Below are positions 1 to 6,105 of a stretch of 7,496 nt of DNA, one piece after another. The notes below the pieces were generated by a model. It saw only the letters and a program-made list of their open reading frames with translations. It was not told the DNA's origin and did no database searches. The stretch spans positions 1-7,496 of the forward strand of contig JBJXHB010000515.1 of assembly GCA_046160725.1 (NCBI GenBank), in the 5' to 3' direction. Source of the DNA: JBJXHB01 sp046160725 (GTDB lineage: Bacteria; Pseudomonadota; Gammaproteobacteria; Burkholderiales; Burkholderiaceae_C). A program made the position numbers and the translations under genes. Each line of letters opens with the position of its first letter. The stretch's first letter is position 1.

Positions 1-377
1 GCTTCGCGCTGCACACCACCGTCACCATCGGCTATGCGACGCCGTGGCGCCAGGTGCATGCCATGCTGCTGGAGGCGTCGCGCCGCACGCCGGGGCTGGT
101 GGCGGACCCGGCGCCTTTCGTGGTGCAGACCGCCTTGTCGGACTTCTATGTCGAGTACCGGCTGTGCGCCTATGCCGACCGCAGCGCGCCGCGTCGCCGC
201 GCCGAGGCCATCAACGCGCTGCTCGGCCATGTCCAGGACGTCTTCAACGAGAACGGCGTGCAGATCATGTCGCCGCACTACCGCAGCGACCCGCCCGAGC
301 CGCAGGTGGTGCCACCGGGAGACTGGCGGCCCGACGGGCCGGGGCCGCTGACGCCGCCGCAGCGGCCGGCCCGATGA
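1..377 (+). CDS. MscS-family mechanosensitive ion channel, C-terminal fragment
   Basis: This is the 3' end of a gene that begins left of the window; the first complete codon is at base 3 and the TGA stop is 375-377, leaving about 124 residues. The visible protein reads FALHTTVTIGYATPWRQVHA, followed by FVVQTALSDFYVEYRL and later FNENGVQIMSPHY. This order is typical of the cytoplasmic beta and alpha/beta domains of MscS-type small-conductance channels, where the 'GY.TPWRQVH' and 'G..I.SPHY' blocks are well conserved. Such channels sit in the inner membrane and open under hypo-osmotic tension; the pore helices are outside this window. The tail after SPHY is a Pro/Arg-rich extension of about 30 residues (DPPEPQVVPPGDWRPDGPGP), probably disordered. 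Family assignment is confident; the exact subfamily is not visible. Confidence 0.88.
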   Translation, partial: FALHTTVTIGYATPWRQVHAMLLEASRRTPGLVADPAPFVVQTALSDFYVEYRLCAYADRSAPRRRAEAINALLGHVQDVFNENGVQIMSPHYRSDPPEPQVVPPGDWRPDGPGPLTPPQRPAR

Positions 378-538
378 CCGGGCTGCCTTCCTCGTCCGCA
401 ACGCCGCCGCGACAGCCCGCCATGTCGTTTCGGCTGATGTCGGGGCAGGCGGTGTACCGTGACGCCCTGGCGGCGGGTCCGGCGGATTCGTTGCCGCGGC
501 CGGCGACGCCGAGCTGACCACCGCAAACGACATCATTC
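378..538. other. Intergenic gap before pncB
   Basis: These 161 bases separate the channel gene from pncB. I see no convincing -35/-10 pair and no terminator with a T-run. A 47-codon ORF (374-517, plus) starts with an ATGA overlap on the channel stop, but it has no Shine-Dalgarno sequence and a composition (Pro, Ser, Ala, Arg) expected of random GC-rich DNA, so it is not called a gene. Its TGA at 515-517 is in frame with pncB and therefore limits where pncB can start. Confidence 0.5.
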
Positions 539-1726
539 ATGCCGCCGATCATCGACAGCCTGCTGGACACCGACCTCTACAAGTTCACGATGTGGCAGGT
601 GATGCTGCATCGGCACCCGTCGGTGCAGGCCGAGTACCGTTTCACCTGCCGCAACCGGCCGGCCTATCCGCTGGCCGAGCTGGCCGACGATGTCGGACGC
701 GAGCTGGACGCGCTGTGCGCGCTGCAGTTCACCGACGACGAGCTGGCCTATATCGGACGGCTGCGCTACATCAAGTCCGACTTCGTCGAGTTCCTGCGCA
801 TCTTCCGTTTCCAGCGCCGCTTCATCGAGGTCCGGGCCGACGGTCATGCGCTGCGCATCGAGGCGCGCGGGCCGCAGGTGCATGTGATGGCCTTCGAGCT
901 GTTCGTGCTGGCCATCGTCAACGAGCTGTACTTCCGCCGCCTGCCCACGGCCGGCGTGCTGGACGAGGGCCGGCGCCGGCTGGCCGCCAAGATCGCGCAG
1001 GTGCAGGCCTATGTGGCCACGCCCGGCCTGGCCGGGCCGCTGGAGCTGTTCGAGTTCGGCATGCGGCGGCGCTACAGCGCGGCCTGGCAGCGCGAGCTGG
1101 CGGCCACGCTGCAGCAGGCGCTGCCAGGCGTCTTCAAGGGCATCAGCAACGTGCGGCTGGCCCGCGACCTGGGGCTGGCGCCCATCGGCACCATGGCGCA
1201 TGAGTACCTGCAGACCTACCAGGGCCTGCCGGTGCGCCTGCGCGAGCACCAGCGGGCGGCGCTGGAGGACTGGGTGCAGGAGTACCGCGGCGACCTGGGC
1301 ATCGCCCTGACCGACGTGATCGGCATCGACGCCTTCCTGGCCGACTTCGACCTCTATTTCGCCAAGCTGTTCGACGGCCTGCGCCACGACTCCGGCGACC
1401 CGGTGGCCTGGGGCGAGAAGGCGCTGGCCCACTATGCCCAGCTGGGGCTGGATGCCCGCAACAAGCGCTTCGTCTTCTCAGACGGTTTGACCGTGCCGGC
1501 GGCCTTGGCGCTGCACCGGCATTTCGCCGGCCGGGTGCAGCTGGGTTTCGGCATCGGCACGCAGCTCACCAACGACCTCGGCCCGGAGCCGCTGAACATT
1601 GTGATGAAGCTGGTGCGGGCCAACGGCCAGCCGGTGGCCAAGGTGTCGGACAGCCCGGGCAAGGCGCAATGCGACGATGCCGGTTTCCTGGCCTACCTGC
1701 GCCAGGTGTTTGCGATGCCCGCCTGA
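539..1726 (+). CDS. pncB: Nicotinate phosphoribosyltransferase
   Basis: The 395-residue product is a full-length nicotinate phosphoribosyltransferase of the proteobacterial PncB type (family length about 400). It joins nicotinate and PRPP, with ATP hydrolysis, to give nicotinate mononucleotide in the cytoplasmic Preiss-Handler NAD salvage route. Visible landmarks are the N-terminal SLLDTDLYKFTMWQVML block (residues 7-23), FEFGMRRRYS (171-180), IGTMAHEYLQ (216-225) whose His221 corresponds to the histidine phosphorylated during catalysis in the Salmonella enzyme, GLRHDSGDPVAWGEK (280-294), FSDGL (313-317), and FGIGTQLTNDLG (337-348), which contribute to PRPP/phosphate binding. The ATG at 539 is the only reasonable start, because an in-frame TGA lies at 515-517. 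No good Shine-Dalgarno sequence precedes it, which is slightly odd. The exporter gene follows after 9 bases and is probably cotranscribed. Confidence 0.97.
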   Translation: MPPIIDSLLDTDLYKFTMWQVMLHRHPSVQAEYRFTCRNRPAYPLAELADDVGRELDALCALQFTDDELAYIGRLRYIKSDFVEFLRIFRFQRRFIEVRADGHALRIEARGPQVHVMAFELFVLAIVNELYFRRLPTAGVLDEGRRRLAAKIAQVQAYVATPGLAGPLELFEFGMRRRYSAAWQRELAATLQQALPGVFKGISNVRLARDLGLAPIGTMAHEYLQTYQGLPVRLREHQRAALEDWVQEYRGDLGIALTDVIGIDAFLADFDLYFAKLFDGLRHDSGDPVAWGEKALAHYAQLGLDARNKRFVFSDGLTVPAALALHRHFAGRVQLGFGIGTQLTNDLGPEPLNIVMKLVRANGQPVAKVSDSPGKAQCDDAGFLAYLRQVFAMPA

Positions 1727-1735
1727 GGACCCATC

Positions 1736-2317
1736 ATGCTCGAAACGTTTTTCCTGTCCACCGGCGTCGTCGCGCTGGCGGAGATCGGCGACAAGACCCA
1801 GCTGCTGGCGCTGCTGCTGGCGGTGCGCTTCAAGCGGCCGCTGCCCATCGTGGCCGGCATCGTGGTCGCCACGCTGGCCAACCATGCGCTGGCCGGCGCG
1901 CTCGGTGCCTGGATCAGCACCCTGCTCGACCCGATGGTGCTGCGCTGGGTGGTGGGCGTGTCGTTCCTGGCGATGGCGGTCTGGGTGCTGATACCCGACC
2001 GCATCGAGCAGGACGAGGCGCGGCTGGGCGCGCGGCTGGGTGTCTTCGGCGCGACCGTGGTCACGTTCTTCGTCGCCGAGATGGGCGACAAGACCCAGAT
2101 CGCCACCGTGGCGCTGGCCACGCAGGCGTCCAGCATCGCGATGGTGGTGCTGGGCACCACGCTCGGCATGGTGCTGGCCAACGCGCCCGTGGTGTGGCTG
2201 GGTCGCCAGCTGTCGCGCCGGGTGTCGATGCGGCTGGTCCACGGCGCAGCGGCCGTGCTGTTCGCGCTGATCGGGCTGGCCGTGCTGACCGGCCTGGCCG
2301 ACCGGTTCGGGGTGTAG
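1736..2317 (+). CDS. GDT1/TMEM165 (UPF0016) family cation exporter, probable Mn2+ export
   Basis: The 193-residue protein is highly hydrophobic and built as two similar halves, each carrying the hallmark E-x-G-D-K-T motif: AEIGDKTQ (Glu16, Asp19) and AEMGDKTQ (Glu115, Asp118). These acidic motifs lie in opposed membrane helices and form the cation site in the UPF0016/GDT1/TMEM165 family, whose bacterial members studied so far (for example Vibrio MneA) export Mn2+. About six inner-membrane helices are expected, with a charged loop around residues 88-101 (PDRIEQDEARLGAR) between the halves. Length is normal for the bacterial family. A GAGGA at 1725-1729, overlapping the pncB stop, serves as ribosome-binding site, so the two genes are likely one transcript. 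There is no room for a separate yybP-ykoY Mn2+ riboswitch, which often precedes such genes elsewhere. Ion specificity is inferred. Confidence 0.93.
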   Translation: MLETFFLSTGVVALAEIGDKTQLLALLLAVRFKRPLPIVAGIVVATLANHALAGALGAWISTLLDPMVLRWVVGVSFLAMAVWVLIPDRIEQDEARLGARLGVFGATVVTFFVAEMGDKTQIATVALATQASSIAMVVLGTTLGMVLANAPVVWLGRQLSRRVSMRLVHGAAAVLFALIGLAVLTGLADRFGV

Positions 2318-2327
2318 CGGCGCGGGC

Positions 2328-2347
2328 GCGGTGGCGGGCCGCACCGC
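2328..2347. terminator. Short GC-rich stem-loop between convergent genes (possible terminator)
   Basis: GCGGTG (2328-2333) and CACCGC (2342-2347) can pair around an 8-base loop in the 39-base gap between the convergent exporter and dehydrogenase genes. A perfect palindrome CCGCCGGCGG (2344-2353) overlaps it. There is no T-run on either strand, so this may simply reflect GC-rich composition. Confidence 0.22.
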
Positions 2348-2356
2348 CGGCGGCGG

Positions 2357-3133
2357 TCAGAACTTGGTGTAGCCGCCGTCGATGATGAACTGCTCGCCGG
2401 TGGTGTAGCTGCTGGCGTCGCTGGCCAGGTACACGGCGATGCCGCCGAAGTCGTCGCCCTGGCCCCAGCGCCGCGCCGGTATGCGCGGCATCACCGCCGC
2501 GGCGAACTTGTCGTTGCCGACCGCGCGCTCGGTCATCTCGGTGACGATCCAGCCCGGCAGGATCGAATTGACGCGGATGCGGTGCCGCGCCAGCTCCACC
2601 GCCAGGGCCCGCACCAGCGCCGTGACGGCGCCCTTGGACGCACCGTAGTGGCTGTTGCGCGCCGCGCCCTCGACCGCGGCGGTGGAGGCGGTGGCCACCA
2701 GCGCGCCGCCCTGGCCGTGCGCGGCCATGTGGCGGGCCGCGGCGCGGAAGGTCAGGAACACGCCCTCGACGTTGACCCGCTGCACGCGCCGGAACTCCTC
2801 CAGCGTCATTTCGGTCAGCACCGCACCCTTGGACGACACGCCGGCGTTGGCAAAGCACGCGTCCACGCGGCCGAGCGCCGCGACGCTGTCGGCGAAGCCG
2901 GCCTCGACCTGGGCCTCGTCGCCGACGTCGCACACCACCGCGTGCACGCGCGAGGCGTCACCGCACTCGGCGGCCAGCGCGTCGCGGGCCTTGAGCGTCT
3001 TCTCCTCGCGTGCGCCCCAGATGGACACCTTGGCGCCCGCCGCCAGCAGGGCGCGCGCCATGCCGTAGCCGATGCCGCCGTTGCCGCCGGTGACGACCGC
3101 GCCGCGGCCCGAAAGATCGAAGGGTGTGTACAT
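2357..3133 (-). CDS. Short-chain dehydrogenase/reductase (classical SDR)
   Basis: With the start at 3133 the product is 258 residues, the usual length of a classical SDR. It has the Rossmann cofactor motif TGGNGGIG (residues 15-22), the NAG motif (96-98), the active-site Asn121 in NVEGVF, a Ser at 150, and the catalytic Tyr163 and Lys167 in HYGASKGA. A C-terminal YLASDASSYTTGEQFIIDGG block is typical of FabG-like enzymes. No acidic residue is apparent at the end of the second strand (SIWGAREEK, with Arg42), which favours NADP(H) over NAD(H), tentatively. Substrate cannot be told; related proteins are annotated as 3-oxoacyl-ACP reductase or glucose 1-dehydrogenase. A longer frame reaches 3184, but GGAG 7 bases before the ATG at 3131-3133 fixes the shorter start. 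It converges on the exporter gene and looks monocistronic. Confidence 0.93.
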   Translation of the reverse strand: MYTPFDLSGRGAVVTGGNGGIGYGMARALLAAGAKVSIWGAREEKTLKARDALAAECGDASRVHAVVCDVGDEAQVEAGFADSVAALGRVDACFANAGVSSKGAVLTEMTLEEFRRVQRVNVEGVFLTFRAAARHMAAHGQGGALVATASTAAVEGAARNSHYGASKGAVTALVRALAVELARHRIRVNSILPGWIVTEMTERAVGNDKFAAAVMPRIPARRWGQGDDFGGIAVYLASDASSYTTGEQFIIDGGYTKF

Positions 3134-3140
3134 GGGTGGT

Positions 3141-3144
3141 CTCC
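3141..3144 (-). promoter_or_regulatory. Ribosome-binding site that decides the dehydrogenase start
   Basis: On the minus strand GGAG lies 7 bases upstream of the ATG at 3133-3131. The upstream alternative ATG at 3184 adds 17 residues (beginning MDTTRAGKLPPSDW) that are not SDR-like, so this site supports the inner start. Confidence 0.75.
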
Positions 3145-3312
3145 AGTCAGAGGGCGGCAGCTTACCCGCCCGGGTGGTGTCCAAGTCCCGGTGGTCGTGG
3201 CACGGGTGCTCGTTCCCGATGGCCTTCAGGAATGTCCATTCGGGTGGTGCCTTTGGGCTCGTTGCGGTCGTAGATGTTCAGCCGTGAGGCCGACCTTGAC
3301 GCTTAGGCCCGC

Positions 3313-3328
3313 CAAGGCCCGGGCCTTG
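3313..3328. repeat. Perfect 16-base palindrome
   Basis: CAAGGCCCGGGCCTTG reads identically on both strands. Its central 10 bases plus two (AAGGCCCGGGCC) recur at 7448-7459, on the other side of the dioxygenase cassette. It could be a dyad binding site, a remnant of a repeat, or a stem of a transcription-stop structure for the regulator gene upstream on the minus strand; no T-run follows, so the role is open. Confidence 0.5.
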
Positions 3329-3574
3329 TGGATGCAATGGAGGACACCTGGCCGTCAATACCAGAAGCGCTGGTGTGCTGGGTCTTGGTGGTGGGGCTCT
3401 TGGGGCGTTGCGGCGAGGCGCCGTCGAGACTCAAGAGCGGTTGGACCACACGTTATGAGTGGCGGCAACGCCAGCGGGTGCGGTCACTCAATTGGCGGCA
3501 TCCGCGCGGCTCCAATCGGCCAGTTCCGGTCGCTCATGACCGGCTGGTTCGATGGCACGCGTTGATGTCGGCGT

Positions 3575-4537
3575 CTAGGTACTCCGTATCCTGGAGCCTC
3601 GACTCCGCTGCTCGGCGCGGAAGTCGCCAGGGGTCAACCCGGTCTCGCGTCGAAAGAACTTCACGAAGTTGGTGGCCTCGCCAAAGCCGAGCTGGTCGCC
3701 GATCACGGCCACCGGCAGCAGCGTGTGCGCCAGCAAGCGCTTGGCCTCGAGGACCAGTCGGTCGGTGATCACGGCCTTGGCACTGCGGTCGGTGACCTCG
3801 AGCGCTGCGCGCGTCAGGCTCTTTTCCGAGCACCCCAGGCGATTCGCATAGGCGGCCACCCCGTGCCATCGCATGAAGTCGCGCTCGACGGCGGCGCGGA
3901 ATCGCCGATAACGCCGCAGCACCACGGGCTCGATGCGGTCGTCGGCCTCGGAGGCGGCAGCGTCGAGCCACAGCCGCATCAGCAGGGACTGCACCTGGCT
4001 GCGCAGCAACAGGCCCAAGGCCCTAGAGGCTGGGCGCCGGGCGTCGTCGGCCATGCGTTCGAGCGTCTCGGTCACCGCGCGTCGTGTCGCGGCCGCGAGC
4101 CGCAGATGGCTGCGCGGCAGGTCGTCCAGCCGCGCCAGTTCTAGTTCGTCCACCGCCTTGCCGGCACCTGCGTGCGTTGGCGGCTCGGCGCGAGTGGGCA
4201 GCAGTTCGGCCTTGAACACGAGCAGCCAGCCATCGCAGCCCGAGAGGTCGCCGAAGCGGTGCACCTGACCAGGTTGCAGGAACAGCAGCGACCCGGGCGT
4301 CATCGCCTCGGTCTCGAAGTCGACCACGTGCGCATAGCGCCCCGCGGTGAGATAGATCAGGCAGTGGAAGTCGATGCGCTCCAGCCCGCGCGCGTCAGCA
4401 TCGCCCACCCGGCGCTGCAGTTCCGCCGCGGCGTAGAGCTCCACGTCCAGCGCGTAGCCGGAGGGCGCCTGGTACTCGACCGGGGTCACCGGGCGCCTTG
4501 GCGTGCGCGGCTTGCGCAGAGACCGGGCTTCGTTCAT
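3575..4537 (-). CDS. AraC/XylS-family transcriptional regulator
   Basis: The 320-residue protein has the standard two-domain layout. Residues about 55-110 form a cupin-like AraC effector-binding domain (IDFHCLIYLTAGRYAHVVDF, then PGSLLFLQPGQVHRFGD). Residues about 212-310 form the double helix-turn-helix DNA-binding domain: the first helix-turn-helix spans VAAYANRLGCSEKSLTR (227-243), and the second is the highly typical LPVAVIGDQLGFGEATNFVK (274-293) followed by FFRRETGLTPGDFR (294-307). It begins 129 bases from, and divergent to, the extradiol dioxygenase gene, an arrangement common for AraC-type activators that respond to the substrate of the neighbouring catabolic genes. It probably activates that operon and may regulate itself; the effector is unknown. 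The first 20 residues are Arg/Pro-rich and the ribosome-binding site is weak (GGA 5 bases upstream), so a slightly later start is possible. Confidence 0.93.
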   Translation of the reverse strand: MNEARSLRKPRTPRRPVTPVEYQAPSGYALDVELYAAAELQRRVGDADARGLERIDFHCLIYLTAGRYAHVVDFETEAMTPGSLLFLQPGQVHRFGDLSGCDGWLLVFKAELLPTRAEPPTHAGAGKAVDELELARLDDLPRSHLRLAAATRRAVTETLERMADDARRPASRALGLLLRSQVQSLLMRLWLDAAASEADDRIEPVVLRRYRRFRAAVERDFMRWHGVAAYANRLGCSEKSLTRAALEVTDRSAKAVITDRLVLEAKRLLAHTLLPVAVIGDQLGFGEATNFVKFFRRETGLTPGDFRAEQRSRGSRIRST

Positions 4538-4567
4538 CGTGTCCGAAAAAGATCATTTCTCGCCGGC

Positions 4568-4595
4568 AATGTACCTCGCACCGAAGGCCGGTAAA
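4568..4595 (-). promoter_or_regulatory. Candidate sigma70 promoter for the AraC-type regulator
   Basis: On the minus strand TTTACC (4595-4590) and TACATT (4573-4568) are separated by 16 bases, each matching the -35 and -10 consensus at four of six positions. It points at the regulator gene, about 30 bases from its ATG. Such matches also occur by chance, so confidence is low. Confidence 0.3.
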
Positions 4596-4624
4596 GCCGA
4601 ACATTCGTTCCGTGCATAGCACCA

Positions 4625-4640
4625 CTGCAAATCGATGCAG
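4625..4640 (+). promoter_or_regulatory. Inverted repeat in the divergent control region
   Basis: CTGCA (4625-4629) and TGCAG (4636-4640) flank the 6 bases AATCGA, ending 26 bases before the extradiol dioxygenase ATG. It could be an operator or a leader hairpin. The same 129-base region holds three copies of CCGAA (4543, 4581, 4597), the last two 16 bases apart; AraC-type proteins usually bind direct repeats, so these are alternative half-site candidates. No strong -35/-10 pair was found for the plus-strand operon, as often seen at activator-dependent promoters. Confidence 0.3.
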
Positions 4641-4654
4641 CCCCACTTCAACTC

Positions 4655-4660
4655 TTGGAG
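4655..4660 (+). promoter_or_regulatory. Ribosome-binding site of the extradiol dioxygenase
   Basis: TTGGAG sits 6 bases before the ATG at 4667. The same bases could be read as a TTG start four codons upstream, but then the gene would lose its Shine-Dalgarno sequence, so the ATG is preferred. Confidence 0.75.
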
Positions 4661-4666
4661 ACTGAA

Positions 4667-5581
4667 ATGAGCGAAGAACGCGTCACACAACTGGGCACTC
4701 TCGGATTCGAGGTCAGCAACTTGGCCAGCTGGGAGAAGTTCGCCACTGGCATCCTGGGCCTCGAGTGCGGTGACCGCGATCCCGATGGGGCCGTGTTCCT
4801 TCGCATGGACGAAAACCATCACCGCTTCGTGCTGCGGCAGGGACCGCTCGACGACATCGCCTACGTTGGCTGGCTGGCCCCCGACGAAGCCGCGCTGCGT
4901 GCCATCGCCGAGCGCGTGGGGGCGCAGGGGGTCGTCGTGAGCTGGGGCACTGCGGCCGAGGCCCGGCAGCGGCGCCTTGCCGCCTTCGTCCACATGCGCG
5001 ATCCCAGCGGTGTCATCACCGAGGTGGGCTGCGGGCCGTTGGTCCAGCCCGACCGGCCGTTCGCTTCGCCGCGCGATATCGCGGGCTTCGAGGCCTCGGA
5101 GCTCGGCCTGGGCCACATCGTGCTCGCGGTGGACGACTACGACGCGAGCCTGCGCTTCTACCGCGACGGCCTGGGCTTGCTCATCAGCGACTACATCGAC
5201 TTCGACATGGGTGGGCGGCCCACGCGCGTGGCCTTCTTCCACTGCGGCCCGCGTCACCACTCGGTGGCCATCGTGCAGGTCGCAGCGCCCAAGCGGTTGC
5301 ACCACTTCATGCTGCAGGTGCGCAACCTGCGCGACGTGGGCATGACCTTCGACCGCTGCCGGGACGCCGCGGTGCCGATCACGATGGAACTGGGCTGCCA
5401 CACGAACGACCGCATGGTCTCGTTCTACGCCCAGACACCTTCCGGCTTCCACGTCGAGTACGGGCACGGCGGCGTGGAGATCGACGACGAGGTCTGGCAG
5501 GTGCAGACCTACCAGGCGGCCAGCACCTGGGGCCACCGCCCGCCTGCAGTCTCGCCCGAGCAACACGCCGAGGCTGCCTGA
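4667..5581 (+). CDS. Type I extradiol ring-cleavage dioxygenase (BphC-like, VOC fold)
   Basis: The 304-residue, two-domain vicinal-oxygen-chelate protein matches bacterial extradiol dioxygenases of the 2,3-dihydroxybiphenyl 1,2-dioxygenase type (about 290-310 residues), which open catechols next to the hydroxyl pair using Fe(II) and O2. The N-terminal domain (about 8-122) has lost the metal site, as usual; the C-terminal domain (about 147-268) is catalytic. Predicted metal ligands are His150 (LGHIVLAVDDYD), His213 (HHFMLQV) and Glu264 (FHVEYG). Second-sphere residues His197/198 (RHHSVAI), His245 and Tyr254 are present. Residues 243-264 fit the whole family signature G-x-H-x7-F-Y-x2-T-P-x-G-x3-E. 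There is no signal peptide, so it should be cytoplasmic. It is first in a plus-strand operon, divergent from the AraC-type regulator. The substrate is not readable: biphenyl-, steroid- or cumate-type catechols are all possible, and no partner pathway gene lies in the window. Confidence 0.94.
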   Translation: MSEERVTQLGTLGFEVSNLASWEKFATGILGLECGDRDPDGAVFLRMDENHHRFVLRQGPLDDIAYVGWLAPDEAALRAIAERVGAQGVVVSWGTAAEARQRRLAAFVHMRDPSGVITEVGCGPLVQPDRPFASPRDIAGFEASELGLGHIVLAVDDYDASLRFYRDGLGLLISDYIDFDMGGRPTRVAFFHCGPRHHSVAIVQVAAPKRLHHFMLQVRNLRDVGMTFDRCRDAAVPITMELGCHTNDRMVSFYAQTPSGFHVEYGHGGVEIDDEVWQVQTYQAASTWGHRPPAVSPEQHAEAA

Positions 5582-5614
5582 GTCCACGTTCAACCCCAAC
5601 CCAAGGAGAAGATC

Positions 5615-6046
5615 ATGTCCACCGTGAACGAAATCCGAGCCGCCTCTGCCAGTTTCTATGCGGCGCTGAACCGCATGGCTAAGGGCGAGGCCGGCGCGAT
5701 GGAAAGCGTCTGGTCGCACAGTGCCGAGGTCACCGCGCTGCACCCGATTGGCGGCCGCGACACCGGCTGGCAGGCAGTCGGCAGCAGCTTCGACGGTGTG
5801 GCCGGCATCGCCTCCGCCGGCGACATCCGGCTGACGCAGCAGCACATCCAGGCGGCCGGCGACATGGCCTACGAGGTCGGCGTCGAGACCGGCACGCTCA
5901 CGCTGGCCGGCCTGACAGCGACGATCGAGCACCGCGTGACCAACCTCTACCGCCGCGAGGCCGGAGGCTGGCGGGTGGTGCACCACCACACCGACGTCTC
6001 GCCGGCGATGCTGGACGTGCTGGCGCGGCTGAAGGCTGCCGCCTGA
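5615..6046 (+). CDS. SnoaL/NTF2-like domain protein
   Basis: The 143-residue protein looks like a single NTF2-fold cone of the SnoaL-like/ketosteroid-isomerase-related superfamily. An N-terminal helix (EIRAASASFYAALNRMAKGE, residues 6-25) leads into VWSHSAEVTALHPIGGRDTG (32-51), with the typical WSH..EVT.LHP.GG pattern, and the protein closes with a strand pair ending IEHRVTNLYRREAGGWRVVH (104-123) and HHTD (124-127). Members either are small enzymes (isomerases, cyclases, hydratases) or merely bind hydrophobic ligands; which applies here is unknown. His43, Trp52, His107 and His123-125 line up as possible pocket residues, by inference only. AAGGAG lies 9 bases before the ATG. The gene starts 33 bases after the extradiol dioxygenase and 59 bases before the intradiol one, in one apparent operon, so a role on the same aromatic substrate or cleavage product is plausible. 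Confidence 0.82.
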   Translation: MSTVNEIRAASASFYAALNRMAKGEAGAMESVWSHSAEVTALHPIGGRDTGWQAVGSSFDGVAGIASAGDIRLTQQHIQAAGDMAYEVGVETGTLTLAGLTATIEHRVTNLYRREAGGWRVVHHHTDVSPAMLDVLARLKAAA

Positions 6047-6105
6047 CTGCGGGCCCTCGGTCCCGCTCCTCAACCCTCACGGCTTCACCGCAAGGAGCTC
6101 TCCTC

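Larger units (their letters stand above)
3134..3574. other. Gene-poor stretch between dehydrogenase and AraC-type regulator
   Basis: These 441 bases separate two minus-strand genes and contain no ORF I would call a gene: those present lack ribosome-binding sites, recognisable motifs and the codon bias of the neighbours. The part next to the dehydrogenase must carry its promoter. It holds four copies of GGTGGT (3135-3140, 3174-3179, 3190-3195, 3244-3249), two of them inside a 9-base direct repeat CGGGTGGTG (3171 and 3241). A perfect 16-base palindrome lies at 3313-3328. The part around 3505-3555 (cggccagttccggtcgctca, then gaccggctggttcg) resembles part of the right-hand gene-poor stretch near 7120-7160. 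No transposase remnant, integrase or tRNA was recognised. Confidence 0.55.

Noticed and set aside
533..1432. Long minus-strand ORF of 299 codons opposite pncB
   Set aside because: It is antisense to a complete pncB with all family motifs; its His/Gln/Val-rich product is the usual mirror of GC-rich coding DNA.
1736..1760. yybP-ykoY Mn2+ riboswitch for the exporter
   Set aside because: Only 9 bases separate it from pncB, so there is no room for the structured leader.
1478..2344. Minus-strand ORF of 288 codons across pncB and the exporter
   Set aside because: His/Gln/Arg-rich mirror translation of two real genes; no domain.
3134..3184. Longer N-terminus for the dehydrogenase
   Set aside because: The 17 extra residues are not SDR-like and the inner ATG has GGAG at ideal spacing.
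2582..3565. Plus-strand ORF of 327 codons across the dehydrogenase and the gap beside it
   Set aside because: Most of it is antisense to the SDR gene; the remainder in the gap has no motif or ribosome-binding site.
4655..4666. TTG start for the extradiol dioxygenase
   Set aside because: The TTG is part of the TTGGAG ribosome-binding site of the ATG at 4667.
4553..6073. Minus-strand ORF of 506 codons opposite the dioxygenase operon
   Set aside because: It is antisense to two well-supported genes with ribosome-binding sites and catalytic signatures, and its product has no recognisable domain.
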